DNA from: CBDCGJ01 sp965238305
GTDB taxonomy: Bacteria; Pseudomonadota; Alphaproteobacteria; GCA-2731375
DNA: 64,000 nucleotides
Direction: 5' to 3'
NCBI GenBank assembly: GCA_965238305.1
Contig: CBDEHK010000001.1
Span: forward strand, 2,356,001-2,420,000
The first letter of the stretch is position 1, and every line of letters starts with the position of its first letter. A program made the translations under genes and the position numbers. The notes below the pieces were generated by a model. It was not told the origin of the DNA, did not search any database, and saw only the letters and a list, made by a program, of their open reading frames with translations. Shown here piece after piece: positions 55,327 through 62,837 of this stretch.

Positions 55327-56991
55327 TTACCTTTTGCCTTCAACCATCACTTCGATCAGATAGGGCGCGTCGCTCTCGATCGCTGTTTTCAGGGCGGCGG
55401 CAAGATCGTCCGGATCGTCGATACTGGCTGCCTGGAGGCCCATTCCGCGCGCCATCCCGGCATAATCCAGATCCGGTCCGGTCAGATCCATATTGGCATA
55501 GGGTTTATTTGAGGCCGCGTCGAAGCGCTGGCGATAGGCATCAATGTTGTGCTTCAACACCCGATATTCTCGGTTGACCAAAATGATAAAGACGATGGCA
55601 AGGTCATGGTGCGCTGCCGTCCAGAGCGATTGGATTGAATACATGGCGGAGCCGTCGCCGGATATGGCTAGCACTGGGCGGTCTGGTTGCGCCACCTTCA
55701 CACCCAACGCCCCGGCAATCCCTTGACCAATACCGCCGCCGCGGGCGCCGTAATAATCACCAGGGCCGTCGAATTGTAAGGTCTTGGCCAGGTCGATACT
55801 GGCGGTGATGCTTTCATCGACGACAATGGCATTGGCGGGGCGCACGCTTTCAATCTCCGCCATCACGCGCGCCATCGAGGTCGGTCGTCGCGCCCAACTT
55901 CTCTCTGCCCGGTCTTTTTGTGCCGCGACTTCGGCGGTTTTTACTTCATGTAAGGCATCGTTTCGCGCCAGAGCGGCCTTTGCCTGGGTATCGGTACGGG
56001 TCTCGGTGATTGCACTTGTCACCGCCGCCAAACTAGCCGGTAGGGAAGCTTTCAAGCCGATATTCAGCGGGTGTTTATGCGCCAAAGCTTTGGCGCTTTC
56101 TTCAATCTGCATGATCGCTGCATCGGCGGGAAAATGGCCACCCGGTGCGAACCAGACATCATCAAAGAAAGTTCCGCCCGCCAGTAAAATCGCATCCGCG
56201 CCATCCAAAGCTTTGGCGATTCCGGCGGCGTCCGATGGTAGGGACCCGCGGGCGCTGGCATGACCGCTTGGGAAAGATGCGTGCATATGAAGCAGCTCGT
56301 GCCAAAGTTCAGCACCGACCGTTTCAGCTAATTCGACCAGCGCGTCGCTGGCGCCGCTGCGGGCGACTTCGTCGCCGGCAATGATCACCGGTTTTTGCGC
56401 TGCCGCCAGGACCTTGGCAAATTCTGCGACGCCAGCTGGATCCGGTAGCGATTGCGTAAACAGGCCATCGGGTCGAGCTGGTGGAACCTCGGTTTCTTGC
56501 TCCATCACATTGATCGGCAAGGCAACAAAGACTGGCCCCGCCGGCGCCTCGTTCGCAATCTTGAATGCTCTGCGCATAATCGGGGCGAGTTCATCCGCGT
56601 TCTCTACCTGTACGCTCCACTTGGTCACCGGTGCGGCCATGGCGACGAGATCATGGCTCAGCACCGGTTCGTGCAGGCGCGCCCGGGTGTCCTGCTGTCC
56701 GGCCGTGACGATGATCGGGGAATTAGCTTTCATCGCGCCATAGATCATCCCGATGGCGTTGCCGAGGCCGGGAGCGACATGGACATTGACAACGCCGGTT
56801 TTGCCGCTGGCCTGAGCATAATGGCTGGCGGCCCCGACGGCGATCCCTTCATGCAGCGCGACGACATAGTTGATGTCCGGATAGTCGGCCAGACTGTCAA
56901 TCAAAGGGCTTTCCGTTGTGCCCGGATTGCCGAAGATTTTCTCTACCCCGTGGGCGGTGAGTGTTTCCATTAAGATCTGACGACCGCGCAT
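55327..56991 (-). CDS. Thiamine-diphosphate enzyme (benzoylformate decarboxylase/acetolactate synthase-like)
   Basis: A 554-residue ThDP-dependent enzyme with the standard PYR, central and PP domains. VVALHEGIAVGAASHYAQAS contains the catalytic glutamate that activates ThDP. The PP-domain metal motif is SGDGSAMYSIQSLWTA with the later VNREYRV, a GDG-to-N pattern. Residues before FGNPGTTESPLI resemble benzoylformate decarboxylase (GNPG). ATG 56991 has AGGGA 6 nt upstream; an ATG at 56997 would abut it. The substrate is a 2-oxo acid of unknown identity; the LLM oxidoreductase gene follows in the operon. Confidence 0.88.
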   Translation of the reverse strand: MRGRQILMETLTAHGVEKIFGNPGTTESPLIDSLADYPDINYVVALHEGIAVGAASHYAQASGKTGVVNVHVAPGLGNAIGMIYGAMKANSPIIVTAGQQDTRARLHEPVLSHDLVAMAAPVTKWSVQVENADELAPIMRRAFKIANEAPAGPVFVALPINVMEQETEVPPARPDGLFTQSLPDPAGVAEFAKVLAAAQKPVIIAGDEVARSGASDALVELAETVGAELWHELLHMHASFPSGHASARGSLPSDAAGIAKALDGADAILLAGGTFFDDVWFAPGGHFPADAAIMQIEESAKALAHKHPLNIGLKASLPASLAAVTSAITETRTDTQAKAALARNDALHEVKTAEVAAQKDRAERSWARRPTSMARVMAEIESVRPANAIVVDESITASIDLAKTLQFDGPGDYYGARGGGIGQGIAGALGVKVAQPDRPVLAISGDGSAMYSIQSLWTAAHHDLAIVFIILVNREYRVLKHNIDAYRQRFDAASNKPYANMDLTGPDLDYAGMARGMGLQAASIDDPDDLAAALKTAIESDAPYLIEVMVEGKR

Positions 56992-57120
56992 ATTCATTCC
57001 CTGTGTTGGTTGCTTGAGGCGCCAGATTAATGGAAATCTCCGATGATGCAAACTTATGCGCAGTCTTGTATTTTCGTGTTAAAATCATAAGTGATAATTA
57101 TCGATAATAAGGAGGTGACG

Positions 57121-57897
57121 ATGACAGTGGATACACTTGTCGATGAAGTTGCCCTTCGCGAAGAGGTGAAGGACAAGTATCGTGCCGTGGCGATTGAGCC
57201 GGATGGAAGCTATCATTTCCATACCGGACGACCGTTGGCGAAACGCTTGGGTTATGATGATGCTATTGTTGATCCGTTACCGGATGCAGCGGTGGAATCG
57301 TTCGCCGGTGTTGGTAATCCATTTTCCTTGCGGCAGATAAAGAGCGGCGAAAAGGTGGTCGATATTGGCGCCGGCGGTGGTTTTGATTGTTTTGTCGCTG
57401 CCGCTATTGTAGGCACGCGCGGAAAAGTCGTCGGTATCGATATGACCGAAGAAATGCTGACAAAATCCCGGCAAACGGCAATAGATATGGGTTTGGACCA
57501 TGTCGAATTTCGTGAAGGCCTGATCGAAGAGATGCCAGTTGAAGATGGCTGGGCCGATGTGGTGATCTCGAATGGCGTCATCAATCTTTGCGCTGACAAG
57601 GAAAAAGTTTTCGATGAAATTTGGCGCGTATTACGCCCGGGCGGCACCCTTCAATATGCCGACATCGCTAATGGCGCGCCGGTACCGGAAGGGGCCAGGC
57701 AAAACATCGATCTTTGGACTGCTTGAATTGCCGGAGGCCTTCCGTGCGAAGGCTGGCAGAAGTTGATGGCGGACAGGGGTTTCGTCGATATCGAAATCGG
57801 TGAGGCGGTCGATACTTTTGGCGGTGCCGGCGGCGAAGCCAATGCCCGCTCCTTCAAAGTCTTCGGCTACGCTTTCCGCGCCACAAAACCGGGATAA
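57121..57897 (+). CDS. SAM-dependent methyltransferase selenoprotein (Sec202, TGA 57724-57726)
   Basis: A 258-residue methyltransferase read through one in-frame TGA. SAM motif I is VVDIGAGGGFDC (79-90), with GIDMTEEML after strand 2 and ISNGVINLCADK (149-160). At 198-206 the frame reads LWTA-U-IAGG, where homologues have LWTxCIAGA, so TGA replaces a conserved cysteine. After TGA the same frame gives 56 coherent residues (GWQKLMADRGFVDIEIG, FKVFGYAF), normal for the family's C-terminus. It resembles ArsM arsenite methyltransferases, but the other two arsenic-binding cysteines are missing (SNG instead of SNC), so the substrate is unknown. AAGGAGGTGA lies just before ATG 57121. A SECIS-like hairpin starts 11 nt after TGA. 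Confidence 0.85.
57737..57753 (+). promoter_or_regulatory. Putative bacterial SECIS of the methyltransferase gene
   Basis: Hairpin GCCTTC-CGTGC-GAAGGC, a perfect 6-bp stem with a 5-nt loop whose second base is G. The loop begins 16 nt after the TGA. A lower stem GCC/GGC (57730-57732 with 57755-57757) flanks a small internal loop. This matches the bacterial SECIS layout (a stem just 3' of UGA, a G in the first two loop bases). Confidence 0.75.
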
Positions 57898-57913
57898 GTC
57901 TTAGCCTTAAGTT

Positions 57914-58540
57914 TTAATGTGTCTCGATGCCTTGATGGGCTTCTTGGCCCCAAAGATCTTTGATGCGGCTGTCGCGGCCGCAGCCATAGCGGTAAATTTT
58001 GTAGCGCACTGGGTTCTTCGTGTAATAATTCTGGTGGTAGTCTTCCGCCGCATAAAACGGTGTGGCCGCTCGGATCGGGGTGATGATCGGTTTTGCCAGG
58101 CGCTTGGCTGCGTTTAGTGAGTGTTTCGATTGCTTGGCGATCTGCGCCTGCGCTTCATCGAGAGCGAAGATTGTGGTTTGATAACTTTCACCACGATCGC
58201 AGAACTGCCCGCCCGCGTCGGTCGGATCGACACTGCGCCAGAACACATCCAACAACGCGGCGTAACTGACCTTCGCCGGGTCATAGGTAATCTGCACCGC
58301 TTCGATATGGCCGGTGCCACCTCTCGAAACTTCTTTGTAGCTCGGATTTTCCGTCTTCCCACCTGTGTAACCGGATATCGTTTCGACAACACCGGGCACG
58401 CCATCGAAATCGCTTTCCACGCACCAGAAACAGCCGCCGGCGAAGATCGCGATTTCATGTTTCGCGTCGGCCGAATTCGCCATGCCGCCAAAGGTGAGCG
58501 TCAATAATAGGCTCAGAAGTCCAATTGTCAGTCTGTTCAT
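57914..58540 (-). CDS. msrA: Exported peptide-methionine (S)-S-oxide reductase
   Basis: A 208-residue MsrA that repairs oxidised methionine. A signal peptide (NRLTIGLLSLLLTLTFGGMA) directs it to the periplasm. The catalytic motif is GGCFWCVESDFDGVPGV, with nucleophilic cysteine in GCFWC. Here the cysteine is kept, not selenocysteine. QFCDRGESYQTTIF and AEDYHQNYYTKNP are conserved. ATG 58540 is chosen; the longer frame to 58582 only adds a leader. It is the last gene of the minus-strand run with the CMD selenoprotein, and converges with the methyltransferase 16 nt away. Confidence 0.95.
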   Translation of the reverse strand: MNRLTIGLLSLLLTLTFGGMANSADAKHEIAIFAGGCFWCVESDFDGVPGVVETISGYTGGKTENPSYKEVSRGGTGHIEAVQITYDPAKVSYAALLDVFWRSVDPTDAGGQFCDRGESYQTTIFALDEAQAQIAKQSKHSLNAAKRLAKPIITPIRAATPFYAAEDYHQNYYTKNPVRYKIYRYGCGRDSRIKDLWGQEAHQGIETH

Positions 58541-58645
58541 CTTCGCGGTCCCCGAAATTTGTGGTTGTCCCTTCATCGACATCTCATTTGGCCGACGAAG
58601 GGATTAAACACCACACAACTTTTCGGGAGCGAACCGCGAGATTAT

Positions 58646-59764
58646 TCAGGCGCGCCCCTTTTGATCGGCAGCGAAAAAGTCATTCACCCCGATTTCGGCG
58701 CGGAAATCCGCGCTGTCTTCTGTCTTCGTGTCTTCCATCTCGATGCCGGTCGCATCCGCGACCCGATCGATGGCATTAAAGAGCGCGGCGACGGCTGCGG
58801 TGTCGCCAACCGCTTCCACACTTATCTTAGTCGCGATTTCCTGGCGTATGTCTCGCAACGCCACTTCGTCGCCAGCGACAACCGCATCGGCAAAGCGGAT
58901 CAGCAAGGCCCCATGCGCGACCCCGCCGTCCGATGCTTCCTCGCCGGTCACAATCGAAAGATCAATCTCTCCACCGTCATGATTGCTGCTCGCACGGAGC
59001 AGTTGCGCATGGCTAGTGGTTCAATATATGCACTGGTTCAAGGCCGAGACGCGGCCCGCGACCAGTTCAATCTGGGCGTGATCGATAGCGCGATATTCAT
59101 TGTCGAAGTCCCGCATCGCTTGCGGTGGCAGATATTGCGCGACAACGATTTCGAAGAAACCTTTCACTTCAGCCGGGACCAGCGACATAGCTTGATAGAT
59201 ATGCGCAGCCTGCGGGCGGCCGTTGTAAAGGTCTTCGAATTCCGTACCCGGTGCATCTTCGGGGTGCAGGGTGGGTACCCAGGCGATATCCAGTTCTGCC
59301 GGTGGCCGCTGGCGGCTTGGCTCACCAGCTGCCGCCGCCGGTAAATTCCATAGTGGGATTCCCAAACCGCGGCAAAAGGTGTCGACGGCAACAGTATCGG
59401 CGATGACGCCAACGGTTTCTACATAACGTTCCTGGCTGATGCCGTTGGCGATTAGACGATCGTGCCAATCGCGTGTAAGGCGGCCCGGGTCGGTGCGAAT
59501 GCGATGAATTTGTTCGATCATCGCTTCCGGCAACATCCCCAGACTATTGTGGCTGCCGTCAATCGCATGCGGGCTGAGGGCAACTTTTCGTCTCTGACAT
59601 AGCTCGCAGACAAGCGCGTGGCGTGCTTCGGCGGCGATTGCCAGTCGCTCTTCCCCGGTCAGCCAAGTGCCTGGCTTGCCCAGGCGGGCCCATTGGCGAC
59701 GATGCGCGGCGGCAATATCATCGCGCACCGGCCAATCCAGACCGTCATAATTGATTTCTGTCAT
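58646..59764 (-). CDS. AhpD/carboxymuconolactone-decarboxylase-like selenoprotein (Sec248, TGA 59021-59023)
   Basis: A 372-residue protein read through one in-frame TGA. The AhpD core motif E-x11-C-x2-C-x3-H is complete if TGA is read as selenocysteine: E233, then Cys245-Ile-Tyr-Sec248, then TTS and His252. Without readthrough the protein would stop one residue after CIY and lose the resolving residue. An N-terminal half has its own Cys53-Glu-Leu-Cys56 (VCELCQRRK), so it looks like a two-module CMD protein. The 124 residues after TGA are one helical open frame (ALLIRFADAVVAGDEVALRD). It probably acts in peroxide or thiol redox chemistry. GGAG lies upstream of ATG 59764; MsrA follows 105 nt on. 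Confidence 0.85.
58986..59002 (-). promoter_or_regulatory. Putative bacterial SECIS of the AhpD-like gene
   Basis: On the minus strand, CTGCTC-CGTGC-GAGCAG: a perfect 6-bp stem with the same 5-nt loop CGUGC as in the methyltransferase gene. The loop starts 24 nt after the TGA, and its second base is G. Confidence 0.75.
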
Positions 59765-59833
59765 TGTAAGATTACTCCAACATAAATGTGAATGCAGGTA
59801 TCCTAGTTCAAAGCTTGGTCTGGAGAAATGGTT

Positions 59834-60793
59834 TTATCGATTGCGGGCGAACGGGCGTTTGGCAACATTGAGGCGACCACGGACGGTCTCGCGATAGAAA
59901 ACATACAATCCAGCACCGCCGATCATAGCGATCCCCAACCAGCTGACTAGATCTGGCCAATCGCCCCAAATCACGACGCCCCAGGCTACTGCCATAGGCA
60001 TGGCGATATATTCGAAGGGCGCAACAAGGCCGGCTTCGGCAACCCGGTATCCCTGCACCATCATGTAGCCTCCGAAGGCGTTCATGGCGCCCACTGCCAG
60101 CATCGTCATGAGATCGCCCATCGGCGGCCATACCCAGGCCCGAAGCAGGAAATTTAGCTGTGGATTGTCCGGGACATCGAAACGACCATCGCCGGCGATC
60201 AAACCCACGAGAGCGCAAAACGTCAACATGATCAATTGGATATAAAACGTCGTTGTCGCCGCTTTCTCCGCCACTCCTAACTTACGGGTGGTGATCTGCA
60301 AAACTGAATAGGCCGCCGCCGCCGCTAGTGGCAGAAGTGCAGCATATTGGAATGTCTCGGCCCCTGGCTTCACCATGATGATCACGCCAGACAGTCCTAA
60401 ACAAACCGCGAGCCAACGGTGTAACCCAACTTTTTCTCCCAAAAACGGGACCGAAAGGGCTGTGATAAAAAGCGGCGCAACGAAAAATATTGCCGTGGCT
60501 TCACCAAGGGGCAGGGATACCAAGCCGGCGAAAAAACAGGAGTTAGCGGTAATGACGATCAGGCCGCGCAACAGATGCATAGGTAAGCGTTTGGTACGCA
60601 GGATATGGAAGCCACCTTCCAACGGCACCAATATGCCGCCAACCAGAAAAGTCGCCAACAAGGCGCGGAAAAACACGATTTGGTGCAGCGGATAGCCGCC
60701 GCTCAGCCATTTCACTACCATATCCTGAGTGGTGAATACTGTGACCGCACCCATGACGCAGAGGATACCGATCCATTTCGAAGATAAGGGCAT
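59834..60793 (-). CDS. DMT-superfamily EamA transporter
   Basis: A 319-residue membrane protein with about ten helices in two EamA repeats. The first repeat starts WIGILCVMGAVTVFTTQDMV, with VFFRALLATFLVGGILV. The second repeat carries AAAAYSVLQITTRKLGVAEK and APFEYIAMPMAVAWGVVIWG. DMT proteins export metabolites such as amino acids or purines; the substrate cannot be inferred. ATG 60793 is chosen over a longer frame to 60868, which overlaps the thiolase stop. It lies between the thiolase and the AhpD-like selenoprotein. Confidence 0.9.
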   Translation of the reverse strand: MPLSSKWIGILCVMGAVTVFTTQDMVVKWLSGGYPLHQIVFFRALLATFLVGGILVPLEGGFHILRTKRLPMHLLRGLIVITANSCFFAGLVSLPLGEATAIFFVAPLFITALSVPFLGEKVGLHRWLAVCLGLSGVIIMVKPGAETFQYAALLPLAAAAAYSVLQITTRKLGVAEKAATTTFYIQLIMLTFCALVGLIAGDGRFDVPDNPQLNFLLRAWVWPPMGDLMTMLAVGAMNAFGGYMMVQGYRVAEAGLVAPFEYIAMPMAVAWGVVIWGDWPDLVSWLGIAMIGGAGLYVFYRETVRGRLNVAKRPFARNR

Positions 60794-60837
60794 CGCCTGC
60801 TTCTTCAATCCTGTTTTAACTCTGTCCGGAAACTGCC

Positions 60838-62085
60838 TTAGTCTCGACCCAAAATGGTAATGCAGCAAACGCTTTCTTCGATGCCATAGATGCCGCCGCC
60901 ATTTTCGGCGATAGCGAAGTGGGCGTCGTCGACTTGGCGCGGACCGGCCTCTCTACGCAGCTGCGTCGTCAGTTCATAAATCTGCCCCAGACCGGTCGCA
61001 CCGATCGGATGGCCTTTTGATTCCAGTCCGCCAGACGGATTAATTGGTATGCGGCCGCCAAGTGCCGTATCGCCTTGTGCCGCCAGCCAACCCCCTTGAC
61101 CGAATTCGCAGAAGCCAAGATTTTCCGTCTGCGTGACTTCTCCAAAAGCTGTCGCGTCGTGAACTTCCGCAAGGGATATGTCTTCCGGTCCTATGCCGGC
61201 TTTTTCGTAGGCGCGATTGGCCGCCAGATGGGTCAGGTGTTTGTCGAACTCCTCCGCCTTGCGGTTGCTACCAGTGGCGATTTCGCAGGCTTTGATCTTG
61301 ATCGCGCGTTGGCGCGTATCGTCGTCAAGCTGCGACAAATAATCTTCACTACACAGGATTGCCGCGGCGGCGCCATCGCTGATCGGCGAACACATGGGCA
61401 GGGTTAACGGCCAGGACACGATCCGCGCCGCCATCACATCTTCGACAGAATAATCGTCCCGATATTGCGACAGCGGGTTCAAGGTCGAATGATGGTGGTT
61501 CTTCGCGGCGACGGCGGCGAACTGACGTGGGGTGCTGCCAAAACTCTTCATGTGATACTTGGCGAAATTGGCATAGACGTCCATGAAGGGGCTGCGCTTG
61601 CCATTGGGGATCTGGGTACCCTCTGGCAGTTCTATCCCTTCGCCCAATTGATCCAGACCAGCGATGGTGCCGTCGACGTTGTGGACATCCCAAGCGCCTT
61701 CAAAAATAGCGAAAGACAGCTCTTTGTTCTGGTCATACATTTTATCAGCGCCAACAGCCATGGCGACATCCGACATGCCGGCTTTAATAGCCAAAAAAGC
61801 GCCGTGAAAGGCGCTGGAGGCACTGGCACAAGCATTTTCCACATTGACCATGGGGATGCCTTCGAAGCCCATATCGCGAAGCGCGATTTCGCCAGGAACA
61901 AGATGCTGGCCTTCAATCACACCTTGGGTCGTATTGGCAAAATATGCAGCACCAATGGTATTTTTGTCCACTGTCGCATCGTCGAGAGCGGCCGATACGG
62001 CTTGATGGGTCAGTTGCTTTACTGACATATCGAGAAAACGCCCAAAAGGCGTCATTGAGGCGCCGACAACATAGACATCTGTCAT
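60838..62085 (-). CDS. Thiolase family protein (acetyl-CoA acetyltransferase / SCP2-type)
   Basis: A 415-residue thiolase-fold enzyme. The nucleophile Cys86 is in NVENACASASSAFHGA, the catalytic His region in AEVHDATAFGE, the family's GGLESKGHPIGATG is present, and ENGGGIYG replaces the usual second active-site block. The E-N-A-C-A-S and HDA patterns fit the SCP2/lipid-transfer thiolases used in CoA-thioester chemistry. It starts 11 nt after the stop of the DsbA-like selenoprotein, so both are in one operon, followed by the DMT gene. Confidence 0.92.
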   Translation of the reverse strand: MTDVYVVGASMTPFGRFLDMSVKQLTHQAVSAALDDATVDKNTIGAAYFANTTQGVIEGQHLVPGEIALRDMGFEGIPMVNVENACASASSAFHGAFLAIKAGMSDVAMAVGADKMYDQNKELSFAIFEGAWDVHNVDGTIAGLDQLGEGIELPEGTQIPNGKRSPFMDVYANFAKYHMKSFGSTPRQFAAVAAKNHHHSTLNPLSQYRDDYSVEDVMAARIVSWPLTLPMCSPISDGAAAAILCSEDYLSQLDDDTRQRAIKIKACEIATGSNRKAEEFDKHLTHLAANRAYEKAGIGPEDISLAEVHDATAFGEVTQTENLGFCEFGQGGWLAAQGDTALGGRIPINPSGGLESKGHPIGATGLGQIYELTTQLRREAGPRQVDDAHFAIAENGGGIYGIEESVCCITILGRD

Positions 62086-62096
62086 TTCAAAATTAC

Positions 62097-62720
62097 CTAA
62101 TCTTGCGCGCTCGCAGTGCCCGCCTGTTCGACCAGGCGTTCAAGCATTTCGTAGGGCTGCGCGCCAACCAGGCCATAACCACCGGCAACAAAAGTTGGCA
62201 CTCCGGTGACACCATATTGATGGGATTTTTGCCAATCCGCGTCGACCGCTTCTGAATGACTTCGGCTTTCCAGGACTTCTCGGGCTTCGGCGCCAGACAG
62301 GCCGACGGATTCCGCCGCGGCGACTAACGCTTCCAGGTCCGCCAGGTTCTGTCCGTCAACAAAATACGCCTTGAACATGGCGTTGTGAAAGGCGTCGGCC
62401 TCCGGCTTGTCTTCGACCCATTTGCCAAGTTCCTGGGCTAACCGACTATTGTAGGTATGACTTCGGTTGCTATAGGGCAAACCTTCCGCATCCATCAAAC
62501 CCTTCATGCGTTGGAACATGGCCGGGATATCGATATCTCGGCCGGCAAATAACTGTTCCAATGATTGCCCCTCCACCGGGGTTTCCGGATGCAGGGGGAA
62601 ATGAATCCAATTCACCTTTACATCGAATTCCTGCTTGAGTTTTTCTATACGCCCGGTACAGAGATAACACCAAGGTCAGACATAATCGGAGAAAATATCG
62701 AGCACGATTGATGCCGCCAT
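62097..62720 (-). CDS. DsbA/FrnE-like thioredoxin-fold selenoprotein (Sec15, TGA 62676-62678)
   Basis: A 207-residue DsbA-family protein of the FrnE type, cytoplasmic, with an in-frame TGA. ATG 62720 gives IVLDIFSDYV-U-PWCYLCTGRIEKL: TGA replaces the first cysteine of the CPWC redox motif, so the active site is Sec15-Pro-Trp-Cys18. The rest is a standard FrnE-like fold: NWIHFPLHPETPVEG, an all-helical insertion and the cis-proline region GVTGVPTFVAGGYGLVGAQP. Without readthrough only a frame starting at 62615 remains, lacking the whole active site. AGGAG lies 8 nt before ATG 62720. The thiolase gene follows in the operon. Confidence 0.88.
62644..62662 (-). promoter_or_regulatory. Putative bacterial SECIS of the FrnE-like gene
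   Basis: On the minus strand, TCTGTAC-CGGGC-GTATAGA: a 7-bp stem with one G-U pair and a 5-nt loop whose second base is G. The loop starts 20 nt after the TGA. The loop differs from the other two only by U to G in the middle. Confidence 0.72.
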
Positions 62721-62837
62721 TTTCAAGTCTCCTATTCGTTAAAATTCACCGCAGCATGTCATGGCTTTAGCCCGTCGACAACCACGCTTCGGGTAAACTT
62801 ATCGACAAAGTTTGCGTCGACGCGGTAGGACTAGGGC

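Noticed and set aside
57724..57726. TGA as a sequencing error, frameshift or pseudogene in the methyltransferase
   Set aside because: The frame continues in phase with normal residues to a real TAA, and two other genes show the same pattern at cysteine positions with matching hairpins. Random errors would not do this.
58646..58951. Separate 101-residue hypothetical gene
   Set aside because: It is in phase with the AhpD-like frame and is better explained as its C-terminus after the Sec codon.
57121..62720. Genetic-code change with TGA read as tryptophan
   Set aside because: Trp is coded by TGG throughout, and many genes here end in TGA (for example at 1991, 4370 and 18601). The TGA columns are cysteine, not Trp, in the families.
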